A stretch of DNA of 64,000 bases. Source: Anaeramoeba ignava (lineage: Eukaryota; Metamonada; Anaeramoebidae). Position 1 is the stretch's first letter, and each line of letters opens with the position of its first letter. Below are positions 1-11,300 of this stretch, piece after piece. The DNA is taken from the NCBI GenBank assembly GCA_028826165.1, contig JAPDFW010000074.1:62001-126000 (forward strand), in the 5' to 3' direction. The notes below the pieces were generated by a model, which was given only the letters and a program-made list of their open reading frames with translations, did not search any database and was not told the DNA's origin. Both the position numbers and the translations under genes were made by a program.

Positions 1-2
1 GC

Positions 3-674
3 AATTTCAACGAAAATTTATCAAGTCAAAAACTACAGAATAATTTAAAAAAAATGGAATTATTTTTACACAAAGAAAAAAAAAGCAAAAAAAATAACGG
101 ACAAGAAAAAAAAAGACAAGAAAAAGAAAGACAAGAAAAAGAAAGATTAGAAAAAAAAGAAGAGTTTCTAATCAACTCAAAAATTGAGAATGAAGAAGTA
201 AAAAAAGCACTTGAAAAAAGTATTTTGAAGGAAATAATATCGTCAAAAGAAACAAGTGTTCCCCCATTAAAAATCAAGGGAAAAAAAGGGAAAACAACAA
301 AAAGTGCTTTTCACGAAATTCCAGAAAAAGAAGTAACACCTGAAATTATGCGCGACTTTAAGATTATCATGAACAGAAAAGCACTTGATCCAAAAAGATT
401 TTATAAATCAAGTGATTATAAACATGATCAATTTCCAAAACGTTTTTATGTTGGAACTGTTTTGGATTCTCCTTTTGATTCTTCTTCTGATAGAATTCCC
501 CGCCGCCAAAGAGCTCCTACTCTTGCTGAACAACTTCTTAAAGATAGAAATTTTAAACAGTTTTCTCAAAATAAAATGAAGGAAATTAACAAAAAATTAA
601 AATCTGAACAATTTAGAAGAAATAAACAAAATAGAAACCAAAATCAAAGAAGAAAGAAAAGAAAAAATTTCTAA
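3..674 (+). CDS. FCF2: FCF2/DNTTIP2-like pre-rRNA processing protein (5'-partial)
   Basis: Fcf2 family proteins act in the nucleolus in early cleavages of the 18S rRNA precursor. The Fcf2 core is clear from about residue 95 of the ATG-initiated form: LDPKRFYKSSD, then PKRFYVGTVLDSPFD, then the R/K-rich stretch followed by TLAEQLLKDRNFKQF, and a highly basic C-terminus (RRKKRKNF). The N-terminal part is a Lys/Glu-rich charged helix. The first ATG is at 54, but the frame is open to the window edge and its upstream codons look like coding sequence rather than the T/A-rich leaders seen at other genes here, so the true start or an earlier exon probably lies outside. The length from the ATG (206 residues) is near that of yeast Fcf2. 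Family call is strong; the start is uncertain. Confidence 0.85.
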   Translation, partial: NFNENLSSQKLQNNLKKMELFLHKEKKSKKNNGQEKKRQEKERQEKERLEKKEEFLINSKIENEEVKKALEKSILKEIISSKETSVPPLKIKGKKGKTTKSAFHEIPEKEVTPEIMRDFKIIMNRKALDPKRFYKSSDYKHDQFPKRFYVGTVLDSPFDSSSDRIPRRQRAPTLAEQLLKDRNFKQFSQNKMKEINKKLKSEQFRRNKQNRNQNQRRKKRKNF

Positions 675-808
675 ATAACAATATTAATCAAAACTTATTC
701 GAATTTTTCATTTTTTTTTAATAGAAATTTTAATAGAAATTTAATAAATAAATTCAATAATCAAAATTAAATTAAAACTTATTTAAATTTTTCATATATT
801 TTTATTAA

Positions 809-1767
809 TTAAATTTTTTGTAAAATATAAAGTCCATTTCTTAATTCAGGATAATGAATTTTTGTTTCACTTGTATCATAATGATGAACAACAATCTAAA
901 AAAAGAAAAAGAAAAAGAAAAAGAAAATCGGAAAAATAAATATTTTTTTTAAAAATAATAAAAATAATAATAACAAACTCCTTCAGAAGAAATACTATCA
1001 ATTTCTGAATAACATTTCATTCCTTCTTTACCAATTTGAAGATAAATATGATCACCTTCTTTTAAATCAATTCCGTTATAATTCAAATTTTCACCATCAA
1101 AATGAACTTCAACTTGTTTTTCAAAAACATTTTTTTTTCCTTGATCTAAAACTTTCTTTCCTGCTTGAATAATATTTAAATCTTCAGCAATCTCAGTATC
1201 ATCAAGTCTTCCTTCAAGAAATACTTGAAATAATTTTAATTGAAATAATTTTAATTGAAATTAAAAAAAATTTGATTTTAATCGGAAAAAAATTATAAAT
1301 ATATTTATAAATATATTTACAATATTTATGTTGCTTTAATGAATCTGGTATCGTTTCTCGATTTTTTTTTAATGAATGCTCTTTTTATTTTTGATATTTT
1401 TTTTTCTCATTCAATTTCCAAATTGAAAAATAAACGGTTAAAAATTTTTAATTATAAATTTACGAATAATTTTATCATGAAGTAAATCTCTTTTTTTCTG
1501 GATTTTCTTCAGAAATTTTTGGTGTAATTTATTGCAATAAATATCAAATTCATTTTGCGCAACAATTTGTTCCCAATCAAAAACATTTTTTAAATTTTGA
1601 ACACATTCAAAAAAACTTTCTTGTGATTCTCGAATTTTTTGTTGATAAACTCGTTCTAATCTGTCCATTTCTTGTTGATATTTATCACTAATTGAATTAA
1701 TTAAAGCTTTTTCTTGTTCTTTTATATTTGGATTATTTGAATCAATTAAATCAGATAAATTTTTCAT
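809..1767 (-). CDS. SDS3: Sds3/BRMS1-family subunit of Sin3 histone deacetylase complex (4 exons)
   Basis: Exons 1767-1464, 1380-1321, 1223-979 and 895-809 join in phase to a 231-residue protein. The first exon is a coiled coil with the Sds3 pattern (YQQEMDRLERVYQQKIRES, then FDWEQIVAQNEFD), which in the family dimerises and binds Sin3. Later exons give LDDTEIAEDLNII, matching the TDEEIMEDLRTL motif of SUDS3, and a C-terminal domain ending IHYPELRNGLYILQKI, matching the RIYLGQLQRGLFVIRR end of SUDS3. The predicted role is a nuclear corepressor scaffold for histone deacetylase. Introns are 83, 97 and 83 nt with GTAAAT, GTAAAT and GTTTGT donors. The 60-nt second exon is the least certain, but the phases of all four exons fit. 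It lies tail to tail with FCF2. Confidence 0.8.
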
Positions 1768-1861
1768 TTGAAGAAAAAAAAAATGAAAAAATGAAAAATG
1801 AAAAAAATTTATTTAAAAAAAAAGAAAAATTTATTAAAGATAAAAAATTTTGATTAGAAAA

Positions 1862-4800
1862 CTATTTCTTCTTCTTTACAAATTGTGAAATCTCTCTTTT
1901 AAATTGAATAAAACTTAATTGATCTGTTCGAATTAATTGGGATCTTGAAAACAATTCTCTTTTTTTTTTGGAAATGAAAGAAACTAAAGGAAAAAATTCT
2001 TCTTGATCTTGAATTGAATCTTTATAACAAGGAATAAGTCGAGAATAAAACATTCTTGACTGGGAATTGCCATAAGAAAACGATACAACTTTTGGAGGAG
2101 GAAATCTTTGTTGAGAAATTTCTTTTGCAAAATTCAATCCAATTTTTAAACCTTTTTGGAAATCCACTTTTTCACAGATAAAAATCATAACAAAAAAATA
2201 ATTATCCATAACAAGAACATAATCGTCAAGTAAAATGGAAAGATCACACAAAGGAATCTCGAGTGGTTTTTTTTCTTGGTTTGTTTTTTCTTGGTTTGAA
2301 TTTATATTTTCTTCATCCATTTTAATTGCATATAATTTTGGTGATAAAATTAATTTTGTGTTTGAAATATTCAAATTAAGGAAGTAAAATCTTTGCAGTT
2401 GAATATCATCGGTTTTCTTTGTTTGATTCAAAAATAAACTTGTTTGCAAATGATAAAATAAAACAAGCGATTCCATGATTTTTTCTGTTTTCCAATCTAA
2501 ATAAAATAATTTTTTGACAGGTTCCAAATCTTGAGTTTGTCTTAAATCTCCGTTTTTCATTTCAAGTATCAATTTGCGAGCAAGCAATAAAATCACAATT
2601 TCAGGATCAACAAATTTGGAGACTTGCTCGTCTTCTTTAGATGCAAATAGCATTTGGTTATTTAATTTAATAATTCGGTCTCCACTTTGATTTTCAAATG
2701 TAAGAACAAATTGCATAAAAAAAAGCATATTTTCTGGAATATCATTTTCAACTGTGAAATAAAAAGTAAATGAACGATTGGAATCAATACTTCTTCCAAT
2801 ATTGAAGTTATAAACATTGAATCCTTGCGTGATTTGCTGGATATTTAATAGCTCTCCAATTTCAATTGATCTCTGAAGCTCCTTTTTATTTTTGGATTCG
2901 TAAATATTCGTGTTTTCAATATCATCAATTGATTCTTGTTTATTTTTTTCTTCTTCAACATTGATTTGATATTTCACTTTTTGAAGTTCTTGGTTTTTTT
3001 CCAAATCTCTGAATACTTCTTCAATTTTTTCATCATTTGTGATCGGTCCAATGACTTGTGATATTGTGATCTGTTTTGGTGTTCTTATTTGAAGCATTGG
3101 ATTAAAACCGAAAGAATTGATTGATTCATGATTAATTTGTTTCGAGAATAAAGATTCAAAATTCTCATTTGTTGAATTGTGCATAAAAATTAATCCTCCG
3201 CAAGTTTCGACCAAATTGATGAAAAAAGGTATGAAAAATTCGCGGTATCCAATTAAAAAGAGGTCAATTCGAATATTTTTGGCTGAACTAACATGAGATA
3301 AATTTTGGTAATATTTTTGGGTTAATTGATATTTTCTTTGTATAATTTTGTCTTCATTTTCTCCAAATAAAGAAACCAATAAATAATTGAAAGCATTATG
3401 GAAACTAAATGAGTTATTATTTTGATTTTGATTTTGATTTTGATTTTGATTTTGATTTTCATTTTCATTTTCATTTTCGTTTTCGTTTTCTTCGCTATCT
3501 GAATCACTTGAAAAACTTTCTTCTCCTCTTTCAGAAGGATTGCTAATCATTGATCCAACTCCTAAATTTGGCGCTCCAGATAAAATTGGTATAATTGTCC
3601 ATCGACTATATTCTTTTTTTGGAATCATTGAGATTCCTATTTCAATTCCTTTTCCTAAATTTCTGAATCCATTGTCTTTGTTTCTGATTGAAATGTCTGG
3701 ATTTCTTCCAATTCTTCCCAAAATTTTTACGAAAATTGCTTTACATTTTTTCCATTCACAAAAAAAACTGAAATTGCAATATTTTTCTGAATTTTGAGGA
3801 GATTCATTTGATGATGTATTTGAATTAAACAAAAGATTTAAATCTTCGGATTTTTCTGGGTTTTCTAAATCAAATTGTTTGTGAATTGAATAAACTTGAG
3901 CAGATATTTTTTGAATTTGATTTAAATCATAAACAGTTATTATTTTCTTGAGAGAAATTAATCCAATTTTTGTTTCTGGAGATTGCTGATTCATTGCTAA
4001 AACAATTCCATTTGAAATTGCTTTCATTTCATTCAAATTAAAATTTTCATCAATCAAAAAAAGGAAATTATTAAAATTTTGATTTCCAATTATATTTTGA
4101 TTTTGATTTTGATTTTGATTTTGATTTTGATTTTCATTTTGATTTTGATTTTCATTTTGATTTTCATTTTGAATTTCATTTTGATTTTGATTTTGATTTT
4201 GAATTTCAATTTGAATTTCATTTTGATTTTCAATTTCGTTTTCATTTTGAATTTGATTTTCAATTATATTTTCATTTTGATTTTGATTTTGATTTTCATT
4301 TTGATTTTGATTTTGATTTTGATTTTGATTTTCAATTATATTTTCATTTTGATTTTGATTTTGATTTTGATTTTGATTTTGATTTTGATTTTGATTTTGA
4401 TTTTGATTTTGATTTTGATTTTGATTTTGATTTTGATTTTGATTTTGATTTTGATTTTGATTTTGATTTTGATTTTGATTTTGATTTTGATTTTGATTTT
4501 GATTTTGATTTTCATTTTCAATTATATTTTCATTTTGATTTTCATTTTGAATTTCAATTTGAATTTCATTTTGAATTTCATTTTGATTTTCATTTTGATT
4601 TTGATTTTGAATTTGATTTTCATTTTCATTTTCATTTTGAATTAAATTGGTTTTTGTATTTTGAATAATGAAATTGCAAGTTTGATACTCAATTTCAGGG
4701 AAATTATTTCTATCTTTATCAATAAAAGAGTTTGATTTTCCACAAAAAGTACATTTCCAAGATTTTAAAGGGGTTATTGGGAAATATGGAGTAACTATTG

Positions 4801-4975
4801 CTTTGCAATGTGAACAAAGAAGTGGTATTCTGTTAAAAATTGTTGCTGGAGTTGTTTCTTTTTCTAGTGAATTTGGACTTAAAATAGCTCCAAATGGTAT
4901 TTTATTTTTTTTAAAGAATATTGCTTTTGATGGTAAAACTCCAAAAGAAAAACGGAAATCTTGAATTTTGTGCAT
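1862..4975 (-). CDS. SEC23: Sec23-like COPII coat protein with N/Q-repeat insertion
   Basis: Sec23 is the GTPase-activating inner-coat subunit of COPII vesicles at ER exit sites. This single-exon 1037-residue protein has the Sec23 order: N-terminal beta strands (FRFSFGVLPSK), a zinc finger with C54, C57, C75 and C78, a trunk domain (NFLFLIDENFNLNEMKAIS at about 300), a beta-sandwich/helical region, and a gelsolin-like end with QQRFPPPKVVSFSYGNSQSR, which corresponds to ARFPMPRYIDTEHGGSQAR of Sec23. Residues about 110-300 are an N/Q/E/I repeat inserted between zinc finger and trunk, and a second ENENQNQ block lies near 495-520. Without the insertions its size is usual for Sec23. The arginine finger of the GAP site was not located with certainty. 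Sec24 is the main alternative, but the N-terminal and gelsolin motifs favour Sec23. Confidence 0.85.
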   Translation of the reverse strand: MHKIQDFRFSFGVLPSKAIFFKKNKIPFGAILSPNSLEKETTPATIFNRIPLLCSHCKAIVTPYFPITPLKSWKCTFCGKSNSFIDKDRNNFPEIEYQTCNFIIQNTKTNLIQNENENENQIQNQNQNENQNEIQNEIQIEIQNENQNENIIENENQNQNQNQNQNQNQNQNQNQNQNQNQNQNQNQNQNQNQNQNQNQNQNQNQNQNQNENIIENQNQNQNQNQNENQNQNQNENIIENQIQNENEIENQNEIQIEIQNQNQNQNEIQNENQNENQNQNENQNQNQNQNQNQNIIGNQNFNNFLFLIDENFNLNEMKAISNGIVLAMNQQSPETKIGLISLKKIITVYDLNQIQKISAQVYSIHKQFDLENPEKSEDLNLLFNSNTSSNESPQNSEKYCNFSFFCEWKKCKAIFVKILGRIGRNPDISIRNKDNGFRNLGKGIEIGISMIPKKEYSRWTIIPILSGAPNLGVGSMISNPSERGEESFSSDSDSEENENENENENENQNQNQNQNQNQNNNSFSFHNAFNYLLVSLFGENEDKIIQRKYQLTQKYYQNLSHVSSAKNIRIDLFLIGYREFFIPFFINLVETCGGLIFMHNSTNENFESLFSKQINHESINSFGFNPMLQIRTPKQITISQVIGPITNDEKIEEVFRDLEKNQELQKVKYQINVEEEKNKQESIDDIENTNIYESKNKKELQRSIEIGELLNIQQITQGFNVYNFNIGRSIDSNRSFTFYFTVENDIPENMLFFMQFVLTFENQSGDRIIKLNNQMLFASKEDEQVSKFVDPEIVILLLARKLILEMKNGDLRQTQDLEPVKKLFYLDWKTEKIMESLVLFYHLQTSLFLNQTKKTDDIQLQRFYFLNLNISNTKLILSPKLYAIKMDEENINSNQEKTNQEKKPLEIPLCDLSILLDDYVLVMDNYFFVMIFICEKVDFQKGLKIGLNFAKEISQQRFPPPKVVSFSYGNSQSRMFYSRLIPCYKDSIQDQEEFFPLVSFISKKKRELFSRSQLIRTDQLSFIQFKREISQFVKKKK
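4079..4645 (-). repeat. In-exon hexamer tract encoding (N-Q/E)n in Sec23
   Basis: On the coding strand the unit is CAAAAT/GAAAAT, with rare ATTCAA and ATAATT variants. It encodes about 190 residues of Gln/Glu-Asn. The central part (4336-4521) is nearly pure (CAAAAT)n. The tract stays a multiple of three, so the frame is kept. Confidence 0.95.
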
Positions 4976-5229
4976 TTATTTTATTTAATTAAAAAATGAA
5001 AAAATGAAAAAATGAAAAAATATTTTGGAAATTAAAATATTTTGGAAATTAAAATATTTTTGGAAATTAAAATATTTTGGAAATTGAAATATTTTAGGAA
5101 ATTAAAATATTTTGGAAATTGAAATATTTTGGAAATTGAAATTTTTATTTTTCAAAATTATCAACATAATTTTATAATTAAAAACTAAATTAAACAAAAC
5201 AAATTGTTGATTTTTTCTTTCTATTGATT

Positions 5230-6576
5230 TTAGATTTTTTGATTAGATTTTGATTGAGCCATTTTCATTTTTTTAAAAACAAGATTTTCTAAAGTTTCTG
5301 TATCTATTGAAGTATCTATTATAATATTATCTTTTGGATTTTCTTTTTGTTTAAAATTTGATGGTCTTTTTTTCTTTTTCTTTTTTTCTAAATTATCAAG
5401 TTTTTTGATACGAAAAGTGAATAAAGAAGTTTTTTGTATTTCATTTTCAGTTACAAATGGAATGCTTTGAATTGAATCAAAAACAATAATTCCTTTTTTT
5501 TTTCCAAGTTTAATTTTACTAATTTTTCCAAATTTTGAGAAATGATTTAAAACATTTGATTCATTAATTTGAATTTTATTATTTTTTTGTTTCCATTGAA
5601 TTCTAATTGTTCTATTCAATTCTTCTTTTGGATCATTTTGAATTTTTTGATTGAAAATTTTGTTTGTATATTTTTGTTTAAAATTTTCTATTGATTTGAG
5701 TCCATCTTGTTTGATTTTTTCAGTCTAAAATAAATAAAATAAATAAAAAATAAATTAATTTTTGATTTTGATTTTAATTTTGATTTTGATTTTGATTTTA
5801 ATTTTAATTTTAATTTTAATTTTGATTTTAATTTTAATTTTGATTTTAAATTTTAATTTTGATTTTAATTTTGATTTTGATTTTGATTTTGATTTTGAAT
5901 TTAATTTTGATTTTAATTTTGATTTTGATTTTAATTTTGATTTTAAATTTAATTTTAATTTTAATTTTAATTTTAATTTTGATTTTAATTTTAAATTTAA
6001 TTTTAAATTTACCATTCCTTTTTGGGCTTTTAATTGATTTTTTTGACGTTGTTTTTCTTGCCATTCATTTTCTTTTTGAATTAATCCTATTTTTTTTTAA
6101 AAGAAAAAGAAAAAATTAAATTAAAAAAATTTCAATTTTAATTTTAATTTAAAAAAAATTTATTTACTTTCTTTCATTTTTCTTCTTTTTTCATCCATTT
6201 CTTCTTCTCTTTTTTTTTTCTCACGCATAGTAATTAATTTACTATCAATTTGAATTCTTATTTTTGGATTAGAAAGATAATTTTGAGCTTTTTTAAGTTT
6301 ATGAAAAATTTCAACTTTTTTTTTTTTAATAAATTAAAAATTAAATTAATTAAATTAAAATAAATTAAATTAAATTAAATTAAATTAAAAATTAAATTAA
6401 ATTAAAAATTAAATTAAATTAAACTTACGTGCTTCTTTTGTTTTATTTTTATCTGGATGATATTTAAGTGCTAATTTTCTATATGCTGTTTGTATTTCTG
6501 AATCTGTTGCTCCAGAATCAATTTGAAGAATTTCATACCAATCAATAGAAAGATCTTCTTCTGTAATTTCTTGCAT
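5230..6576 (-). CDS. DNAJC17: DNAJC17/Cwc23-like J-domain and RRM spliceosomal protein (4 exons)
   Basis: Exons 6576-6429, 6314-6168, 6086-6013 and 5724-5230 join in phase to 287 residues. Exon 1 holds the J domain ([29 protein letters not shown] with the HPD triad). Exon 2 continues with [17 protein letters not shown], then a charged coiled coil ([26 protein letters not shown]). The last exon carries an RRM-like domain ([31 protein letters not shown]). J domain, coiled coil and degenerate RRM in this order is the DNAJC17 architecture, which acts in spliceosome assembly in the nucleus. Intron 3 (6012-5725) is filled by a ttttga/ttttaa repeat. The last exon has no Met at its start, which is why it looks like a separate small gene when read alone. 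Confidence 0.88.
5755..6012 (-). repeat. Simple repeat filling DNAJC17 intron 3
   Basis: On the + strand this is an array of ttttga and ttttaa hexamers with occasional ttttaaa variants. It lies wholly inside the 288-nt intron and is bounded by GTAAAT and TTTTAG splice sites. Confidence 0.9.
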
Positions 6577-6600
6577 TAAAAAAAATGAAAAAATGAAAAA

Positions 6601-6829
6601 TGAAAAATGAAAAATGAAATTTTATTTTTGAATTAAATTTTATTTTTGAATTTGAAATTTATTTTTGAATTTTGATTATTTTTGAATTTTAAATTATTTT
6701 TGAATTAAATTTTATTTTTGAATTTAAAATTATTTTTGAATTTAAAATTATTTTTGAATTTAAAATTATTTTTGAATTTTGATTTATTTTTGAATTAAAT
6801 TTTATTTTTGATTTATTTTTGAATTTAAA
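6601..6829. repeat. attatttttgaattt minisatellite between DNAJC17 and the coiled-coil gene
   Basis: About 12 imperfect copies of a 15-17 bp unit (tttatttttgaatt) occupy the spacer between the DNAJC17 start and the stop codon at 6830. The repeat runs right up to the stop codon of the downstream gene. Confidence 0.8.
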
Positions 6830-8233
6830 TCATTTTCTTGAAGATTCTGTTCTAATTCCAATTCTTCTTCTTCTTAATGACTTCTTTTGAGCAGTTGTCA
6901 TTTGAAGAAAATGAACAACTTTATCAAAAATCCATTTATGCCATTCATGGAATTGAATCTTTTTCTCAATAGCTTCTTGATACCAAGCATTGATTATTTT
7001 GGGCGAAATATGAATAGTTGAAATATTTGGAAATTTTTCACTAACGGCAACTTGGACTTTTGAAGCAATAACACTTAAATAAAAATAGGTTTCCATCATT
7101 TGAAATTGTTCTTGTTGTGAAGATTCATCTTGTTCTTCAAGCTCTTTTGATTTTTCATCTGATTCTGATTCATTTTTTTGATTTGAATTTTTTTGATTTT
7201 TTTCATTTATATTTTTTTCATTTGTATCTTTTTCATTTGTATCTTTTTGGGGATTTTTATTTGCATAATGAGTGCTTGTAAGTTTACCACTCACTTTTTC
7301 CACATCTTGTTTTTTCTCTTGGTTTTGATTCTTCTTATTGTCATTTTGGTTCTTATTCTGATTTCCATTATTATTTTCTACTTTTTCATCTTTTTTACTT
7401 TCATTTGTATTTTCTTTTTTCTCTTGCCGAAAGCTTTTTCTTGGAGCTGGAGAAGCTCCTTGAGTCATAAACATTTGCTCTAATTGATCGAATATATTCC
7501 CTTTAAAGTTTCCTTTTGGAGCAATTAATCCACTGCTTTGTTGTTCTTTTTGATTTTCTTCCAAAAGATTTTTTTTTTGTTCGTTTTTTATTTTTTCTTC
7601 TTTAATAATTTCATCTTTTTCTTGGATAATTTTTTGCAAATTTTTGATTTCATTTTGAAACTCAGAAATCTCTTTTTTAAATGTTTGAATTTTGACAATT
7701 TTTTGATCAAGTTTGAAATTTTTTTGCTCAATTTGGTCTTTTTCTGTTTTATTAATTTCCTTCATTTTCTTGACTTCATCTTGAAAATCATCGATAGTTT
7801 TTTGAAGCTTTTGAGTTTCTAAATCTGAATCATAATAATATTTCTTAAAATTTTCCTTTTCCTGAAAAATTTGATTTTTTTCACTTTCCAAAGAAATTAA
7901 ATCTTTATGATATTTTTCAATTTGATCTTTAAGTGTTTGAACTTCTTCTTCTTGTTGGTTATATTCCTCAATAATTTCTTGATTTTTTGCCAATTGCTTC
8001 AAAACACTTGTTAAATGAGTTTCCAAATTTCCTATTTTTTCTGAAAGATTTGCATTTTCCATTTCAAGATTATTATATCTTGCTTTAAGTTTTGTATTTT
8101 CAATTTCTAAGTGTGAAATTTCTTTTTTGAAATGTGTTAATTCTGTTTTTGATTGCTCAATTATTTGTTCTTGTTCTTTTGTGATTTTTTCAAGGTTATC
8201 CATAAAATCTATTGTCGATTTATTCAAATCCAT
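6830..8233 (-). CDS. Coiled-coil protein with small conserved-looking C-terminal domain
   Basis: Single-exon 467-residue protein of unrecognised family. Residues about 10-240 are a long, nearly continuous coiled coil rich in E, K, Q and L. They are followed by a polar linker of about 130 residues (NGNQNKNQNDNKK, many D/E/K/S) containing GLIAPKGNFKGNIFDQLEQMF. The last 95 residues look globular and helical: METYFYLSVIASKVQVAVSE, then SPKIINAWYQEAIEKKIQFHEW, ending in a basic RRRR tail. The layout resembles a tether or scaffold. No catalytic motif or membrane segment is visible. Confidence 0.75.
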   Translation of the reverse strand: MDLNKSTIDFMDNLEKITKEQEQIIEQSKTELTHFKKEISHLEIENTKLKARYNNLEMENANLSEKIGNLETHLTSVLKQLAKNQEIIEEYNQQEEEVQTLKDQIEKYHKDLISLESEKNQIFQEKENFKKYYYDSDLETQKLQKTIDDFQDEVKKMKEINKTEKDQIEQKNFKLDQKIVKIQTFKKEISEFQNEIKNLQKIIQEKDEIIKEEKIKNEQKKNLLEENQKEQQSSGLIAPKGNFKGNIFDQLEQMFMTQGASPAPRKSFRQEKKENTNESKKDEKVENNNGNQNKNQNDNKKNQNQEKKQDVEKVSGKLTSTHYANKNPQKDTNEKDTNEKNINEKNQKNSNQKNESESDEKSKELEEQDESSQQEQFQMMETYFYLSVIASKVQVAVSEKFPNISTIHISPKIINAWYQEAIEKKIQFHEWHKWIFDKVVHFLQMTTAQKKSLRRRRIGIRTESSRK

Positions 8234-8345
8234 TTTGTTTTATTTTTTTTTTTGGGATTTGAATTGGATTTGAAAAAAAAAAATGAAAAATTAAAAAAAT
8301 TTTTTTTTCATTTTTTTTTCCTTTTTTATTATTTTTTAAAAAGAA

Positions 8346-11300
8346 ATGCAACAATCAATTACTGTTTCTGATACATTATTACAAAAACTTTGCAAAATAC
8401 TTCGTCAATCTGAAAATTTATTTTTTATATCCTTTTTCATTTATAATTATATTTATATTTATATTTATAATTAAATTATAAACAAATTTACAAACAAATT
8501 TATAAACAAATTTACAAACAAATTTACAATTAAATTTATAATTATATTTATAATTATATTTATATACAAATTTATAATTAAATTTATATTTATAATTATA
8601 TTTAAATTTATAATTAAATTTACAAACAAATTTACAAACAAATTTACAAACAAATTTACAAACAAATTTATAATTAAATTTATAAATAAATTTATAATAT
8701 TTATAATATTTATAATATTTATAATATTTATAATATTTATAATATTTATAATATTTATAATATTTATAATATTTATAATATTTATAATATTTATAATATT
8801 TATAATATTTATAATATTTATAATATTTATAATATTTATAATATTTATAATATTTACAATATTTATAAAAAGAATGTTTTTCTTTGATTTATAATTTTTT
8901 CTTTCTTTACTTTCATGAAGTTGGTTTAGCTGATGTAAAAGGAAAGGCTTATCGTAGATTTCTTTCTTTAATTTCTGTTGATAATATCCCAACTGAATTT
9001 GGGTATTTTATTATTTATACTTAAAAATACTTAAATTTAATTTATTTAATATTTTCCAAAAATTATTTTAAGTTTATTAATTTTAATGAAAAAAAGATTA
9101 CATCTTGTTGTTGTAAAAGCTTTACCAATTTGTTCTGATTGGGTTTTAAAAGTGTGCTTTATTAAATTTCTTTTATTCAAAAAAAATTCAAAAAAATTCA
9201 AAAAGAAATTATTTCAAAAAAAATCATTTCAATAGAAACATCAAAATAATAAAACTTTTGAAATTCAATTCCAAAATACTTGGTATATTATAACAGGAAC
9301 TAAAAATGTTATTGAAAGTATTGATAAAAGACTTCAAAAAGCCCATAAACTTGCAGTAGAAAATAATTATAATTTTGCAAATATTTCTTCACATCATCTT
9401 TGGTTACAAAGATTTTCAACAGATTTTTTATCAAACTCAAATATGGAAAACATACCAGAAGGTAAATTTTAAAATAGTTCGTTTTTTGTTTTTCTAATTA
9501 TTTATTTTTAATCAAAAAAAAATAAAAAAAAATTTAATAGATGATATTGATTCAGGAATTTCTCTTAGGGAACAAATAAAGAAAGGCTTAGTTGAAAATA
9601 CAATTCGTATATTAAATTTAAAAATGAATTTAATTTAAAAATGGATTAGATTTAAAAATAAATATAATTTCAAAAATGAATTTAATTTCAAAAATGAATT
9701 TAATTTAGAAAATGGATTTAATTTAAAAAATAAATATAATTTAAAAATGAATTTAATTTAAAAAATGAATTTAATTTAAAAAATGAATTTAATTTAAAAA
9801 ATGAATTTAATTTAAAAAATGAATTTAATTTAAAAAATGAATTTAAATTAAAAAATGGATTTAATTTGAAAAATGAATTTAATTTAAAAAATGAATTTAA
9901 TTTAAAAAATGAATTTAATTTAAAAAATGAATTTAATTTAAAAAATGAATTTAATTTAAAAAATGGATTTAATTTAAAAATGAAATTAATTTCAAAAATG
10001 AATTTAATTTAAAAAATGAATTTAATTTAAAAAATGGATTTAAATTGAAAAATGAATGAATTTGAAAAATGGATTAAATTTAAAAAATGAATTTAATTTC
10101 AAAAATGAATTTAATTTTAAAAATGAATTTAATTTAAAAAATGAATTTAATTTAAAAAATGAATTTAATTTCAAAAATGAATTTAATTTCAAAAAAATCG
10201 AATTTAATTTGAAAAAAAAATGAATTTAATAGCAATAACTGATAGAAGTTTTTCAACAGATAATTTAAACTCAGATGAATCAAATACTGAAAAAGATCCA
10301 AATCAAATTTATTCAAGATCTTCACCTGAAATTATTAAATTAAGAGATGATTGGATAAAAAGTGAATTAGCAAAACATAAAGAAGAAATTTCAGAAGAAA
10401 TGCCAATTAGAATACTTTGTGGAACTTGGAATGTTAATAATACTAAACCTTCAGAAAGTCTTGAGGATTTTTTAAGTGATCCAGATGGTTCTCCTGATTT
10501 AATTGCTCTTGGGTTTTTATTTATAAAAAAAAATCATCTAAAATCGAAAAAAAAATTAATTGAAAAGAAAAATATCTTTTTTAATTTAAAGATTTCAAGA
10601 AATTGATACAACAAAATCAGGTTTAATCTCTAATGATATTTCTAAAAAGAAAGGTTGGGAAGAAAAAATTCAAGAAGCTTTACAAGCAAAAAACTCTAAA
10701 TATCTTCTTGTAAAATTTAAATTAAAAAAAATTAATATAAAATTTAAATTTATAAAATTAATATAAATTTAAATTTTAGATTCGATCAAAACAACTTGCA
10801 GGAATTTTAATATGTGTTTTTGTAAAAGATGATCATAAAAGAGCAATAAGTGATATTGAAACTGATGAAACTGCAGTTGGAGTTTTAGGAATTCTTGTAT
10901 TATAATCATCATAATTATTTTTATATCAATTCAATTCAAAAATCAATTTCAAGAAATAATTTAAATCAATTTAAAGAATTATTTTATATCAATTCAATTC
11001 AAAAATCAATTTCAAGAAATAATTTAAATCAATTCAAAGAAATATTTTTAAATGAATTCAAAGAAATAATTTAAATCAATTCAAAGAAATATTTTTAAAT
11101 CGTTTTTAAAAATTCAAAATTCAATTTAAATCAAATAATTTAAAAAAAAAACAACTTAAAATACAAGGCAAATAAAGGAGCTGTTGCTGTTCGATTTAAT
11201 TTTTATGATACAAGCATTGTATTTATCAGTAGTCATCTTGCTTGTCATTTATCTAATGTTTCAAAACGAAATCAAGATCAAAAATCAATAACAAAAGGAT

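Noticed and set aside
4079-4645. 188-codon + strand frame of I/L/F residues
   Set aside because: It is the antisense of the Sec23 N/Q tract.
8694-8865. CRISPR-like or telomere-like array
   Set aside because: A pure 9-bp tandem repeat without spacers, lying inside an intron and not at a chromosome end.
8471-8992. 173-codon - strand frame with NIINII repeats and a non-repetitive N-terminus
   Set aside because: It is antisense to OCRL exon 2 and intron 1; the + strand reading fits splice phase with the rest of the OCRL gene.
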